In this document: piece after piece, positions 26,680 through 35,659 of the stretch
Position numbering within the stretch: position 1 is the stretch's first letter
How the letters are laid out: every line of letters starts with the position of its first letter
From: Anaeropeptidivorans aminofermentans
GTDB taxonomy: Bacteria; Bacillota; Clostridia; Lachnospirales; UBA5962
Length of the DNA: 64,000 bases
NCBI RefSeq assembly: GCF_940670685.1
Contig: NZ_OW711693.1
Span: 1-64,000 of the forward strand
Direction of reading: 5' to 3'
The notes under the pieces: generated by a model
Told to the model about the DNA's origin: nothing
Database searches by the model: none
What the model saw: the letters and a program-made list of their open reading frames with translations, nothing else
Translations under genes and position numbers: made by a program

Positions 26680-27324
26680 TTACTCCTTTACAGCCATATT
26701 TTTAATGTTTTCAATGGCTGCATTAAAAGCAGGAATCCTTAAAATAATCAAGGTTATGATTATTTCAGGGATTATGTAGCTTAAATTATATCCCGCGGAA
26801 TATAAAACTACAGGCATGTCTCCGGCGTATTCGGCAAAAAAGATGATGCCTGAAAGAGTGGAGAAAAGGCATCTTGCAAGGCAGCCGAGGATATAGCCCT
26901 TATAAAGGCCGTATTTGGAGTTAATAAATAATCCGCTTAATCCCAAGGCACCGAAGGCAAAAATATAGTCCATTAAAAGCTGAACAGGGTGAATGACATA
27001 AGGCTCTATAATAAGCTGAAGCATACCATAGGTAGCCGCTGCGATAAGCCCCGGCCATAAGCCGAACCAATAGCCTATAATAGAAACAAAAAGCATACTG
27101 CATGCCGTTACAGTGCCGCCCTGGGGCATATCAAAAAGCTTAATATTTGATAAAACCATGGCAAGAGCGATGGAAATAGCCGAATATGTAAGGGCCTTTA
27201 CGGAAAGCCTGCTTTTTCTTTTAAGGAAAAGAGCAAAGGCGACAATAAGAAGAACCACAACCCCAACACTAAAAGCCATGCCGGCAGCAGATTCAAAAAA
27301 TGTGGTAATAGATAAAAAAAGCAT
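26680..27324 (-). CDS. thiT: Energy-coupled thiamine transporter ThiT
   Basis: ThiT is the substrate-binding S component of an ECF importer that takes up thiamine. The 214-residue protein has six hydrophobic helices. The conserved stretch is GLWPGLIAAATYGMLQLIIEPYVIHPVQLLMDYIFAFGALG. This matches the COG3859/ThiT family. The ECF ATPases and T component are not in the window. An AGGAGG site precedes the ATG. A TPP riboswitch directly upstream confirms thiamine control. Confidence 0.93.
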   Translation of the reverse strand: MLFLSITTFFESAAGMAFSVGVVVLLIVAFALFLKRKSRLSVKALTYSAISIALAMVLSNIKLFDMPQGGTVTACSMLFVSIIGYWFGLWPGLIAAATYGMLQLIIEPYVIHPVQLLMDYIFAFGALGLSGLFINSKYGLYKGYILGCLARCLFSTLSGIIFFAEYAGDMPVVLYSAGYNLSYIIPEIIITLIILRIPAFNAAIENIKNMAVKE

Positions 27325-27345
27325 AAAAAAACCTCCTATAATTTA

Positions 27346-27453
27346 ACCGCATAGGAAGTAAAGGGAATTGTACGCTTTCCTTCGCTGGCATTATCCAGAG
27401 CAGGTACAAAGGGTAAAATCTCAGTTTAGCAAAACTAAACACCCCTAGCGGTA
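27346..27453 (-). promoter_or_regulatory. TPP riboswitch (THI element)
   Basis: On the minus strand the conserved thi-box blocks appear in order: TAGGGGTGTTTAG, then CTGAGATTTTACCC, then TGTACCTGCTCTGGATAATG and CCAGCGAAGGAAA. P1 is formed by ACCGCTAGG and CCTATGCGGT. It ends eight bases before the thiT ribosome site with no separate terminator visible, so control is probably at translation, with thiT repressed when thiamine pyrophosphate is bound. Confidence 0.95.
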
Positions 27454-27672
27454 ATATGAGATTATCATAGTATAAAAAAGCCATGGTGTCAATAGAAAAA
27501 GGTATATTTTGTATTGCATAGATGAAAAAATATCTTGTTTTGCAGTACAATGTCTTTATGTATTAAAAGGTCTCTGCGCTATTTGTAAAGGCTCATTCAA
27601 TCCGGCCGAGGATTGGATAATAATCTGAAGAAACTTAATATTATATCTTATGAAATAAAAGTGAAAATTTAT

Positions 27673-27779
27673 TATATTTGAATTCAAATGAAATGTAGCA
27701 TAGCCCTAATTGCTTTTCTCTTATTTTATACCTTCTTCGAGCCCAAATACTTACTACAGAATAAAAGCAGTTTGACTAT
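27673..27779 (-). repeat. Family B palindromic element
   Basis: It reads TATATTTGAATTCAAATGAAATG, the inverted tail, then AATTGCTTTTCTCTTATTTTATACC and AATAAAAGCAGTTTGACTATG. It is a B copy in reverse orientation. Confidence 0.8.
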
Positions 27780-28217
27780 GTAGGGGACAATCATGATTTT
27801 TAAACTTTTTTATTTTAAACTAAACACAGAGTCGTACAGTTTATACATATATCTTTTTAAAAATAAAAACTTCAGATCTTTCCCATAGAAAGAATCTTTT
27901 ACTTCAAAAGATTTCGTTAAAAAGTTAACAATAAAAAATTTCCGTAGTCTTCAGCCATCAACAATTAAATCAATAAGTTTTGATTAAAAAAATTCTTTTA
28001 TATCTTTTTTAATCAAATAAAGTATTTACTATAATTAAGATGACTTATAATAAATATTTATATGATTAGGAATAAAATAGGCTTGATTATAGAAAAAAGG
28101 AGAAAAATTGATTAAATATTTTTGAAAATAATATACTAATCTGAGAGAAAGTCTGCTATAATTTAGATTATAAATAATTGATGATTAAAATATAAGCATA
28201 TGGATAAGGAGAAAATA
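27780..28217. other. AT-rich leader of the TetR gene
   Basis: No gene is seen. An extended -10 TGCTATAAT at 28154-28162, 56 bases before the start, may be the promoter. No clear -35 or palindromic operator is visible. Confidence 0.4.
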
Positions 28218-28907
28218 ATGGATAAGGATTCGGGCTATTCAAACAAAAATATTAGGCGTAAGCGCACAATGAGGTATTTTATAGAAGCAGCATCAGATAT
28301 TCTTAACAATGAGGGCTATGAAAAGCTTACTACGAGAAATGTAGCGGGGAAAGCCGGCTACAACAGCGCCACCATTTATAATTATTTCGGGAATTTCGAA
28401 AGACTGATTGCCTTTGCCGCAATCAAGGGCCTTAAAGATTATGCCGTAGACCTTCAGGCCCAGATAGACGAAAATATGTCCCATATAGAAAAGTTCATTA
28501 AAATATGGGCATGTTATTTTAAGCACTCACAGAAAAGCCCTGTGATATTTTCTATTTTATTTACGCAATACGGGAACAACCCACTTGCTTTCCTTCAGGA
28601 ATATTATGAAATATTCCCCGAAGAGCGCCAGGAGCTTCCAAAAGATGTGAATGATATTTTCTTTGAAAAAGACTTTGACATCAGAAACAAGCTTCTGCTT
28701 CATAAATGCGCAGAAGAAGGGCTTATTTCCGAAGAAGGCATAGATGATATTGTTATTATGAGCCAGTTTATATTTGAAGGGGTATTGAATAATTCTAAAA
28801 AGAACCCTGAATTATATAATTTAGACCTTTTTATAAAATACCTGAAGCATATTTTTATGTCTTTTAATCCCCAGCTTAAGGGCGTACTGGACTCTATTAA
28901 CGTCTAA
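28218..28907 (+). CDS. TetR/AcrR-family transcriptional regulator
   Basis: The 229-residue protein has an N-terminal TetR helix-turn-helix (about 12-60). The recognition segment is LTTRNVAGKAGYNSATIYNYFGNFERLI. A ligand-binding helical half follows. The start is the ATG at 28218 after AAGGAG; the in-frame ATG at 28200 lies before that site. It converges with the permease at 28897 and overlaps it by 11 bases. The target is unknown; no obvious dyad sits upstream. Confidence 0.88.
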   Translation: MDKDSGYSNKNIRRKRTMRYFIEAASDILNNEGYEKLTTRNVAGKAGYNSATIYNYFGNFERLIAFAAIKGLKDYAVDLQAQIDENMSHIEKFIKIWACYFKHSQKSPVIFSILFTQYGNNPLAFLQEYYEIFPEERQELPKDVNDIFFEKDFDIRNKLLLHKCAEEGLISEEGIDDIVIMSQFIFEGVLNNSKKNPELYNLDLFIKYLKHIFMSFNPQLKGVLDSINV

Positions 28908-29976
28908 AGAACTTTGGATTTCTTACGACCGGTGTTGTTGCTATGGTTTTTATGATAACGGCGATAAAGGGACCGATGAATATGCCGAATACGCCGAAGA
29001 CCCGAAGACCCACATAAATTGACATGAGGGTAATCAGGGGGTGTATTCCGATTTGGGTGCCGAGAACTTTAGGCTCCAAGGCCTGCCTTGTGAATAATAC
29101 GCAAAGATAAGTGATGCCAAGGCCTATAGCCATGGAATAATCCCCTGTAATAAGAGAAAAGCCAATCCACGGCCAATAGAAAAAGCCGCTTCCGAATATG
29201 GGAAGAGCATCTACAAAAGCAATTAAAATACTTAAGAAAAGGGCATATTCGACCTTTAAGATGAAAAGGCCTGTCATACAGATTACAGCTATTATGCTCA
29301 TCATAATAAGCTGGGCCTTGATATACCCCAGGACGGCGTCAATGATGCCGTCCTTCATTAATTTAAAATAACCTTTTAAGGATTCGGGAATAATACCTTT
29401 AATTGATTTAAGGATAAGCTCCCTGTCTTTAATGAAGAAGAAGCAGGATAAAAGGCTTAAGAAGAATCCGAAAATAAAATTAGGGATCTTTGAAACAATT
29501 GCCGTAGAGCCGGTTTTAAGGCCCGAACCTAAAGTAGACGTTAAAGAGGAAACCAGATTATCGGCGATATCGGAAATATAATTTTCAAATCCTTCGGGAA
29601 CCAAGGTATATAAATCGCTGAACCTTTCATTAAATTCACCTATGGTTTTATCGACGTATTTAATCGTATCAGGAAGGGATTCAAAAAACAGCCTGCCTTC
29701 ATGGATAATCCTTGAAAAAAGAAGATTTGATAAAAGGCCGATAACGCAAACTAAAATAATGATGGAGATAAGGGCCGAAAAGCCTCTGCCCAAATGGAGA
29801 TACTTTGCAATAGCTTTTGAGAGAGGAAACAGCAAAAGAGAAAGCAGAAGCCCGATTACAAAGGGCGCTACATAGCTGAAAATAGTATTAAAAAATAAAT
29901 ATAAAGCGGCAATGAATAGGATTATGAATAATATTTTATCTATTTTGCCTTTATGCATCATGTAAAATTCTCTCAT
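28897..29976 (-). CDS. ytvI: AI-2E-family permease, YtvI-like sporulation membrane protein
   Basis: The 359-residue protein has about eight hydrophobic helices of the PF01594 AI-2E transporter family. The conserved blocks are DALPIFGSGFFYWPW and RQALEPKVLGTQIGIHPLITLM. These fit the YtvI sporulation subgroup best, but the exact substrate and role are unknown. The start ATG at 29976 is eight bases after GGGAG; an ATG two codons upstream is too close. It overlaps the convergent TetR gene by 11 bases. Confidence 0.75.
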   Translation of the reverse strand: MREFYMMHKGKIDKILFIILFIAALYLFFNTIFSYVAPFVIGLLLSLLLFPLSKAIAKYLHLGRGFSALISIIILVCVIGLLSNLLFSRIIHEGRLFFESLPDTIKYVDKTIGEFNERFSDLYTLVPEGFENYISDIADNLVSSLTSTLGSGLKTGSTAIVSKIPNFIFGFFLSLLSCFFFIKDRELILKSIKGIIPESLKGYFKLMKDGIIDAVLGYIKAQLIMMSIIAVICMTGLFILKVEYALFLSILIAFVDALPIFGSGFFYWPWIGFSLITGDYSMAIGLGITYLCVLFTRQALEPKVLGTQIGIHPLITLMSIYVGLRVFGVFGIFIGPFIAVIIKTIATTPVVRNPKFFRR

Positions 29977-29982
29977 AGCCAT

Positions 29983-30500
29983 TTCTCCCTAAACAAATTT
30001 ATATCTGCATATTCATATATTTTACTTGTTGAAGTTGATTCATAAATTAAAATATGGTATCTCGGATTCACGCTATAAAATGATTAGCGGGTAAAAATGT
30101 AAAAGCATATAGGTTAAATTCAAAGGAAACAGTAAGATTTTTGCCCTTGTAAAGGGCGGTAGACTGCTTCATGGATTTGCCATACGTATTTATATTGCTT
30201 TAATTATAATAAGCAGTTTAAAAGCTATATTTTTATTTCGGCAATCAGAACTAAGGAGTAAACCAGTTTTTATTGATTTTTAAATACGGCTGAACTTAAT
30301 GATGCTGTAAATTTCTTTCACCATAGGGGAAGATAAGCTAAGGGCCTGTATGACCTGTGAGAGCAAACCTATGAAAGCTTTTACTCTGCTGCCCAAATAT
30401 TTTTCTATGGCGTGGGGGTATTTTTATATAGCAAAACAATTTCATTACAGTAAGAAAAACCGTATTTTTTAAGCGGCTTAATATAAGCGCTTCTATATAG
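29983..30500. other. Intergenic region with a worn C half
   Basis: No gene is supported. A worn left half of a C element is at about 30436-30500 (TTTCATTACAGTAAGAAAAACCGTATTTTTTAAGCGGC). The rest is AT-rich, unlike the dense repeats that follow. Confidence 0.4.
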
Positions 30501-30630
30501 TATAGTAAATTTCAAATTAAACAGTAATAAAAATCGTATATTTTGAATGGCTTAAATATAGGGATTTTATATGTTTAAGCCGTTTATGAAAAACAGATTT
30601 TTATTACATCCTTCAGTGAAATTTACTATA
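30501..30630 (+). repeat. Family C palindromic element, reference copy
   Basis: The 130-base copy has perfect 13-base inverted ends TATAGTAAATTTC / GAAATTTACTATA. The arms pair through CAAATTAAACAGTAATAAA, and the centre GGCTTAAATATAGGG is mirrored by TATGTTTAAGCC. It is the cleanest C copy and is used as the type here. Confidence 0.92.
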
Positions 30631-31075
30631 AATTTAAAGTTAAACAGCAGCCAAGCCGAATACCGCTTAAATTTATATGAAATAGCAGCATTGTCAATTT
30701 GCTTTTCTATTATTTTATACTCCTAAAACCAAATGCTGATAAAGGTATAAAAGCAAATTGACTATACCCAGGCTTAAAGTGTTTTAGAAGAAATAGAATA
30801 AATGGCCTTTTATGAAACTGCCGTTATTTGATTTTATATATTGGAAGTCCTATAATATTGGGGTATAAAGGTAATTTCACTGTGCTTCCAAAGAGAATCC
30901 TTGTTTTTATACAAGGCGAACATGGAAAAGGATACGAGCGTAAGCCTGTAAATCTTTTTCATGTGAGGATTTTCTTATGGTTATCAAACTTATTTTTTTG
31001 TTTGATAACGATGAATCCGTAGTGAATCGATTTTTATTACTACCTTAAAACTATTTTACTTTACAATAAATGATA
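30627..31075 (+). repeat. Composite A element interrupted by B, with modules E and F
   Basis: A left arm (AAATTTAAAGTTAAACAGC...AAGCCGAATAC) starts right at the C end. It is cut by the B element at 30674-30766 and resumes at CAGGCTTAAAGTG. Module E follows (GAAACTGCC...GGTAATTTCAC) at about 30808-30880. The apex arm TTCCAAAGAGAATCC comes next, then module F (GCGAACATGG to TTTGATAACGATGAAT), and the worn right end near 31075. It is at least four elements in one stretch. Confidence 0.75.
30674..30766 (-). repeat. Family B element inserted in an A element
   Basis: TATATGAAATAGCAGCATTG, the inverted tail, then TCAATTTGCTTTTC... and AAAAGCAAATTGACTATA. It splits the A copy between AAGCCGAATAC and CAGGCTTAAA, so B is the younger insertion. 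Confidence 0.82.
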
Positions 31076-31130
31076 CATTCTCAAAACAAAGCCCTGCAGG
31101 TCCCTCTAAAAAGTTTAGGATTTCAGCTTT

Positions 31131-31652
31131 CTATAAGTTTATCCAGTATATTTGAATAATGCCGTATTCTTCGTCGGGACCTTCATAGGTAAGCAGTCCG
31201 CCGTTTTTCATAATCACCTTGGCAGAAGCCATATTTGTTTTATTGCAGGAAATCATTACCTTATCTAAGCCAATTTCCCGTGCCTTTTCGAGTATTAATT
31301 GGAGCTGTTTATTCCCGTAGCCCTTTTTTCTCTCAGAAGGCCGTATGCCGTAGCCGATATGTCCGCCATGCTTTTCAAGGTCAGCATCAAGCTCATGGCG
31401 AAGCTGAATGGTTCCTATAATCTTTCCGTCGGATTTTCTTACGGTAAAATAAGTTGAGGCGGCTACACCGGAAGGGGTTCCCCCTTTATACCTTGCGAGA
31501 ATGATATTAAGCCACTCATCATAGCTTTCATAGCGTAAGAGACCGCTTGTGCCGTTAATATGGTCTTCTCCGTTTTCCAGATACTCTTTTTTAAGCTCTG
31601 TGGCCGCTTTTTCAAACTCTTTTGCAGGTTCTTTTAAAACAAGCTCGTCCAT
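31131..31652 (-). CDS. GNAT acetyltransferase
   Basis: The 173-residue protein is a GNAT. It opens with LKEPAKEFEKAATELKKEY and has the cofactor loop RPSERKKGYGNKQLQLILEKA, followed by ISCNKTNMASAKVIMKNGG. The family acetylates amines of small molecules or proteins; this substrate is not known. The ribosome site AAGGAGGCAATC before the ATG is strong. It stands alone with no operon partner. Confidence 0.87.
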   Translation of the reverse strand: MDELVLKEPAKEFEKAATELKKEYLENGEDHINGTSGLLRYESYDEWLNIILARYKGGTPSGVAASTYFTVRKSDGKIIGTIQLRHELDADLEKHGGHIGYGIRPSERKKGYGNKQLQLILEKAREIGLDKVMISCNKTNMASAKVIMKNGGLLTYEGPDEEYGIIQIYWINL

Positions 31653-32033
31653 TGATTGCCTCCTTATAATATATGCATAAATCCAATTAAAATAAGCTTA
31701 TTTAAACGATTTTATTTAAGGAAAACTAGAAAAGGAAATAAGTCATAGAGTAGTTTAGTTTTATTGCTACGTAGCCATGGAGGAAAGGAAGGCCTTATCC
31801 CTAAGAAATTTTAAAAAAGTATCTTAAAGATAAGAGGATATTCGTTTAAAAAAGCTTTATTGCTTATGCTTGTATCATTTTCCAAGTCCCTTAGTATCAA
31901 TAAAGTAAAGGTAAATTGGCAATGCTGTTATTTCATCATAATTCACCTATAATCCTATTTCTCTATATTACTATAATAAACGAATTTCAATAAAATTAGT
32001 ATCCATTATTTCTTAATTTCTGTTTAAGAAGTT
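31653..32033. other. Intergenic spacer, no gene
   Basis: AT-rich, with no repeat element or gene recognised apart from the terminator at its right end. Confidence 0.3.
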
Positions 32034-32066
32034 AAAAAAGATACAAGCTTTTGCTTGTATCTTTTT
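32034..32066 (-). terminator. Terminator of the nucleoside ABC operon
   Basis: AAAAAGATACAAGC / GCTTGTATCTTTTT with a TTTT loop. In the minus direction it ends 30 bases after the last permease stop. It is symmetrical and so would act both ways. Confidence 0.9.
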
Positions 32067-32095
32067 AGGTTTACTAAGTATAAAATTATATCTGT

Positions 32096-33022
32096 TTATC
32101 TTTTTCCCTTTTCGTAAGGCTGACCGGAGGCTCTTGGGGCTACGGCCTTTCCAACGAAGAGAATCAATACGGCTATGGTAAGCACATAAGGAAGCATGCT
32201 GATAATTTGGCCGGGGATGGGTATGTTCGTTGCGCCTATGAGAACCACAAGGGCCTGGGCGAAGCCAAAGAGGATACATGCGCCGAAGGCACCGTGAGGG
32301 GTCCACTTACCGAAAATAACCGCCGCAATGGCGATAAAGCCTTTGCCTGCTATGATAGAGGGGCGGAAGTTTGACACGATGGCGAGAGAGCATGCGGCAC
32401 CGCCGAGGCCTGCAAAGAAGCCCGATGCGATTACGGCAAGATAGCGTACTCTGCTTACGTTAACCCCCAAGGTGTCGGCCGCGGCAGGGTGTTCTCCCAC
32501 GGCAGTTACCCGAAGGCCCCATTTTGTTTTATAAAAGAAAATATACATTAAAATAACGAATATAAATGCAATGACGCTGGTGCTGTCTATATTCAGCAAA
32601 GAAAGCGTGGGATAATCATTAATATTATCGATGAAGCTGAATATTTTCGGAAGGCTTGGCACCGCAGGGGTCATGGTTGCTCCGTCAAAAATAATGCGGC
32701 AGAAGAAAAGGGCAAGGCCCGGGCCTAAAAAGTTCAGGGCGATTCCTGTAATGCTTTGGTTTGATTTAAAGCTTACAGAGGCCGCCGCAAGAATGATGCT
32801 TAAAATTGCGCCGAATATTCCCCCGGCAATAAAGCCGATCCATGGGTTGCCGGTATAATAAGCAGCCGTCGCCGCGGCAAAGGCTCCTATGGTCATAATA
32901 CCCTCTATGGCAAGGTTTATAACACCGCTTCTTTCGGAGATAACACTGCCTAAGGCGCCGAAAATAAGGGGGGCGGAATACATCAGCGTTATATTAATGG
33001 CAAGAAGAATATTAGTCTTCAT
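32096..33022 (-). CDS. Nucleoside ABC importer permease (NupQ-like)
   Basis: The 308-residue integral membrane permease belongs to the BMP-type branch of ABC permeases. It opens with the conserved IFGALGSVISERSGVINLAIEGIM and later GVNVSRVRYLAVIASGFFAGLGGA. About eight hydrophobic helices are present. It would form the transport channel with the permease upstream. Its ATG overlaps the upstream permease by 11 bases, so translation is coupled. It is third in the operon with the ATPase. Confidence 0.92.
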   Translation of the reverse strand: MKTNILLAINITLMYSAPLIFGALGSVISERSGVINLAIEGIMTIGAFAAATAAYYTGNPWIGFIAGGIFGAILSIILAAASVSFKSNQSITGIALNFLGPGLALFFCRIIFDGATMTPAVPSLPKIFSFIDNINDYPTLSLLNIDSTSVIAFIFVILMYIFFYKTKWGLRVTAVGEHPAAADTLGVNVSRVRYLAVIASGFFAGLGGAACSLAIVSNFRPSIIAGKGFIAIAAVIFGKWTPHGAFGACILFGFAQALVVLIGATNIPIPGQIISMLPYVLTIAVLILFVGKAVAPRASGQPYEKGKR

Positions 33023-34142
33023 TGAACTTCCCCCTTTTCTTGGTCCAGTCTGAAATCATTTTAAATATAGTGTTCATGCTGATGAAAAGAACGATTACAC
33101 CGATCATGATGTTGATAATTTCACTTGGGGCCCCAAGCTCTGTTTGAATAGAGCCGCCGCCGTATTTCAAACCGCCGAATAAAAGACCGGAGAAGATACA
33201 GCCTATGGGGTTTAAATTTGCAAGGAGGGCAACGCTTAAGCCGTTAAAACCGTAGTTTTCGCTCATGGCAAGAACGATAACCCTATGGGGCATCATGCCC
33301 ATAATATAAACGGCCCCTGCAAGGCCTGCAATGGCCCCTGATATAAACATGGAAAGGGTAATATTCTTTCTTACGTTAATGCCGGCAAATTCCGCCGCGT
33401 CTTTATTTGAGCCTACGGCCTTAAGGGAATATCCCAAGGTGGTTTTTTCAAGGATAAACCATACGGCAACAGCGCAGATGATGGCGATGATAATGCCGTA
33501 ATTGATGTCCGTTCTTATAATAATATCCGCCCAGAAGGGATTCTCACGAATTTTTTCGATGCCTTCCGGGGTGGATTTCAGGTTATTTAAAACATTGATG
33601 TAAGCCGTCTGCTGTATTTCATAGGAAGCTTCTGCCCCTGGCTTTTTAACTCCGGGAAGGGTTATATAAAAATTATTGAAATAAATTGCAATCCAGTTAA
33701 GCATAATGGAGGTTAAAACCTCGTTGATGCCGTATTTGGCCTTTAAATGGCCTACAAACCCGCCGTAAATACCGGCGGCGGCCATGGCGGCTAAAATTAC
33801 CGCGATAGGGTGGATAATAGGGGGAAGCTTTACAAAATAGCCTACGCAAGCGGCGGCTACGGCTCCCACCATGAACTGTCCGTCGGCCCCGATGTTAAAA
33901 AGGCCTGTTTTATAGGCAAAGGTTACGGAAATGCCTGTAATAATAATAGGGGTTGCGGCTATAATTGTCTGAACCATATATCTGGGCCTTCCGAAAATAC
34001 CTTTAAATAATACGGCATAAGCCTCAATCGGGTTATATCCTGCAAGGGCAAGAACCAATGCCCCAAAAGAAAAGCCTAAGAATATGGAAAGAAAAATCGC
34101 CGTTCCTGTTTTGTTAAGGAGCTTTCTTATGGTATCCATCAT
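33012..34142 (-). CDS. Nucleoside ABC importer permease (NupP-like)
   Basis: The 376-residue permease has the family pattern IIITGISVTFAYKTGLFNIGADGQFMVG and a GGLKYGGGSIQ stretch near the end. It has about ten hydrophobic helices. It pairs with the 308-residue permease. The start ATGATG lies two bases after the ATPase stop, with GGGAGG inside the ATPase end. The substrates of the family are purine and pyrimidine nucleosides, in line with the salvage genes downstream in the window. Confidence 0.92.
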   Translation of the reverse strand: MMDTIRKLLNKTGTAIFLSIFLGFSFGALVLALAGYNPIEAYAVLFKGIFGRPRYMVQTIIAATPIIITGISVTFAYKTGLFNIGADGQFMVGAVAAACVGYFVKLPPIIHPIAVILAAMAAAGIYGGFVGHLKAKYGINEVLTSIMLNWIAIYFNNFYITLPGVKKPGAEASYEIQQTAYINVLNNLKSTPEGIEKIRENPFWADIIIRTDINYGIIIAIICAVAVWFILEKTTLGYSLKAVGSNKDAAEFAGINVRKNITLSMFISGAIAGLAGAVYIMGMMPHRVIVLAMSENYGFNGLSVALLANLNPIGCIFSGLLFGGLKYGGGSIQTELGAPSEIINIMIGVIVLFISMNTIFKMISDWTKKRGKFNED

Positions 34143-34144
34143 TT

Positions 34145-35659
34145 TTACTTACCTCCCGCCATTAAGAGTCCCAGCTTGTTTTCGTCTACAGAGCCGTCGT
34201 TTTCAAAAATATCTACGATGCTTCCGTCATATATAACGGCTATTCTGTCGGAAAGGTCCATGATTTCATCAAGCTCGAAGGAGATTAAAAGAACGGCCTT
34301 GCCGTCATCTCTTTGCTGAACGAGAGCTTTGTGAACGAATTCGATGGCCCCTACGTCAAGCCCTCTTGTAGGCTGAACGGCAATCAAAAGGTCGGGGTTT
34401 TCGGAAACCTCTCTTGCGATAATCAGCTTTTGCTGATTTCCCCCAGATAAAGCCCTTGAAAGGAGCTTTTCGCAGTTTTCCGGCCTTACGTCAAATTTCT
34501 TTATAAGGTCTTTTGCGTGATTTCCGATATTTTCAAAGTGGAGAAGGCCGTTTTTAGAATAAGGTTCTTTAAAATAAGTTTCCGTAACGGAATTAAGCTC
34601 CACGGAAAAATCCAGAATAAGGCCTCTTCGATGCCTGTCCTCGTGGATGGTGCATACCTTTTTGTCTATGACGTTTCTAGGGGTTGTATTTTGTATTTCG
34701 TTTCCGTTTATCCTGATTTTTCCTGATTTTGCCTTGGTAAGGCAGGTTATGGCGTCTACAAGCTCCTTCTGGCCGTTTCCGTCAATGCCTGCAATGCCTA
34801 ATATTTCGCCTTTTCTTACCTGAAGGTTAAGGTCTTTTACCTTATCTATATTTCTATAATCGGAAACCGTAAGATTTTCTATGGAAAATATCGTTTCTCC
34901 CGGCGCGGCTTCTTCCTTTTCTATGTGAAGATTCACCTCACGGCCTACCATCATGGCAGCAAGGGAAAGCTCGTCCGTTTCCGAAACCTTAACGGTATCG
35001 ATGTATTTTCCTCTTCTTATGATGGTGCAAAGGTCCGAAGAAGCCCTGATTTCCTGAAGCTTATGAGTAATGATGATTACGGTCTTCCCGTCTTTTGTTA
35101 AGTTTCTCATAATTTGTATAAGCTCCAGAATTTCCTGAGGAGTAAGTACTGCCGTAGGCTCGTCGAAAATAAGGATGTCAGCGCCTCTGTAGAGTATTTT
35201 AAGAATTTCTACTCTCTGCTGCATCCCTACGGAAATATCTTCAATTTTAGCGTCAAGGTCTATGAGAAATTCATATTTGTCGGCAATTTCCTGAATTTCT
35301 TTTTTAGCCTTGTCCATGTCTATAAAGCCGAAGCCCTTTGTAACTTCCGCTCCGAGAATAATGTTCTGCCATACGGTAAGAGGCTCTATCAGCATAAAAT
35401 GCTGGTGAACCATACCGATACCTAAGGCTATGGCGACAGACGGGGTCTTTATATTAACATGCTCTCCATTAATATAAATCTGGCCTTCATCGGCATTATA
35501 AAGGCCGTAAAGTATGTTCATAAGGGTGGATTTTCCTGCGCCGTTTTCCCCCAGCAAAGCGTGAATCGTGCCTTTTTCGATTTTAAGGTCTACTTTATTA
35601 AGGGCACAGAAATCACCAAAATATTTGGATATGGATTTCATTAGAACAGCCTCAGCCAA
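34145..35659 (-). CDS. Nucleoside ABC importer ATPase (NupO-like)
   Basis: The 504-residue protein has two fused ABC domains. The first has Walker A GENGAGKST at 37-45; its signature is the variant SVGMQQR and the Walker B is ILIFDEPTAVL. The second has GIDGNGQKEL in place of Walker A and the signature SGGNQQK, so the two sites differ, as usual for this group. The start is a TTG at 35659 seven bases after AGGAGG, giving MAEAVLMKSISKYFG; the upstream open frame to 35734 has no ribosome site. The matching binding protein is the BMP lipoprotein at 51630, 16 kb away. Confidence 0.94.
   Translation of the reverse strand: MAEAVLMKSISKYFGDFCALNKVDLKIEKGTIHALLGENGAGKSTLMNILYGLYNADEGQIYINGEHVNIKTPSVAIALGIGMVHQHFMLIEPLTVWQNIILGAEVTKGFGFIDMDKAKKEIQEIADKYEFLIDLDAKIEDISVGMQQRVEILKILYRGADILIFDEPTAVLTPQEILELIQIMRNLTKDGKTVIIITHKLQEIRASSDLCTIIRRGKYIDTVKVSETDELSLAAMMVGREVNLHIEKEEAAPGETIFSIENLTVSDYRNIDKVKDLNLQVRKGEILGIAGIDGNGQKELVDAITCLTKAKSGKIRINGNEIQNTTPRNVIDKKVCTIHEDRHRRGLILDFSVELNSVTETYFKEPYSKNGLLHFENIGNHAKDLIKKFDVRPENCEKLLSRALSGGNQQKLIIAREVSENPDLLIAVQPTRGLDVGAIEFVHKALVQQRDDGKAVLLISFELDEIMDLSDRIAVIYDGSIVDIFENDGSVDENKLGLLMAGGK

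Noticed and set aside
30828-31022. Open frame of 64 residues
   Set aside because: It consists of modules E and F of the composite A element, without a ribosome site.
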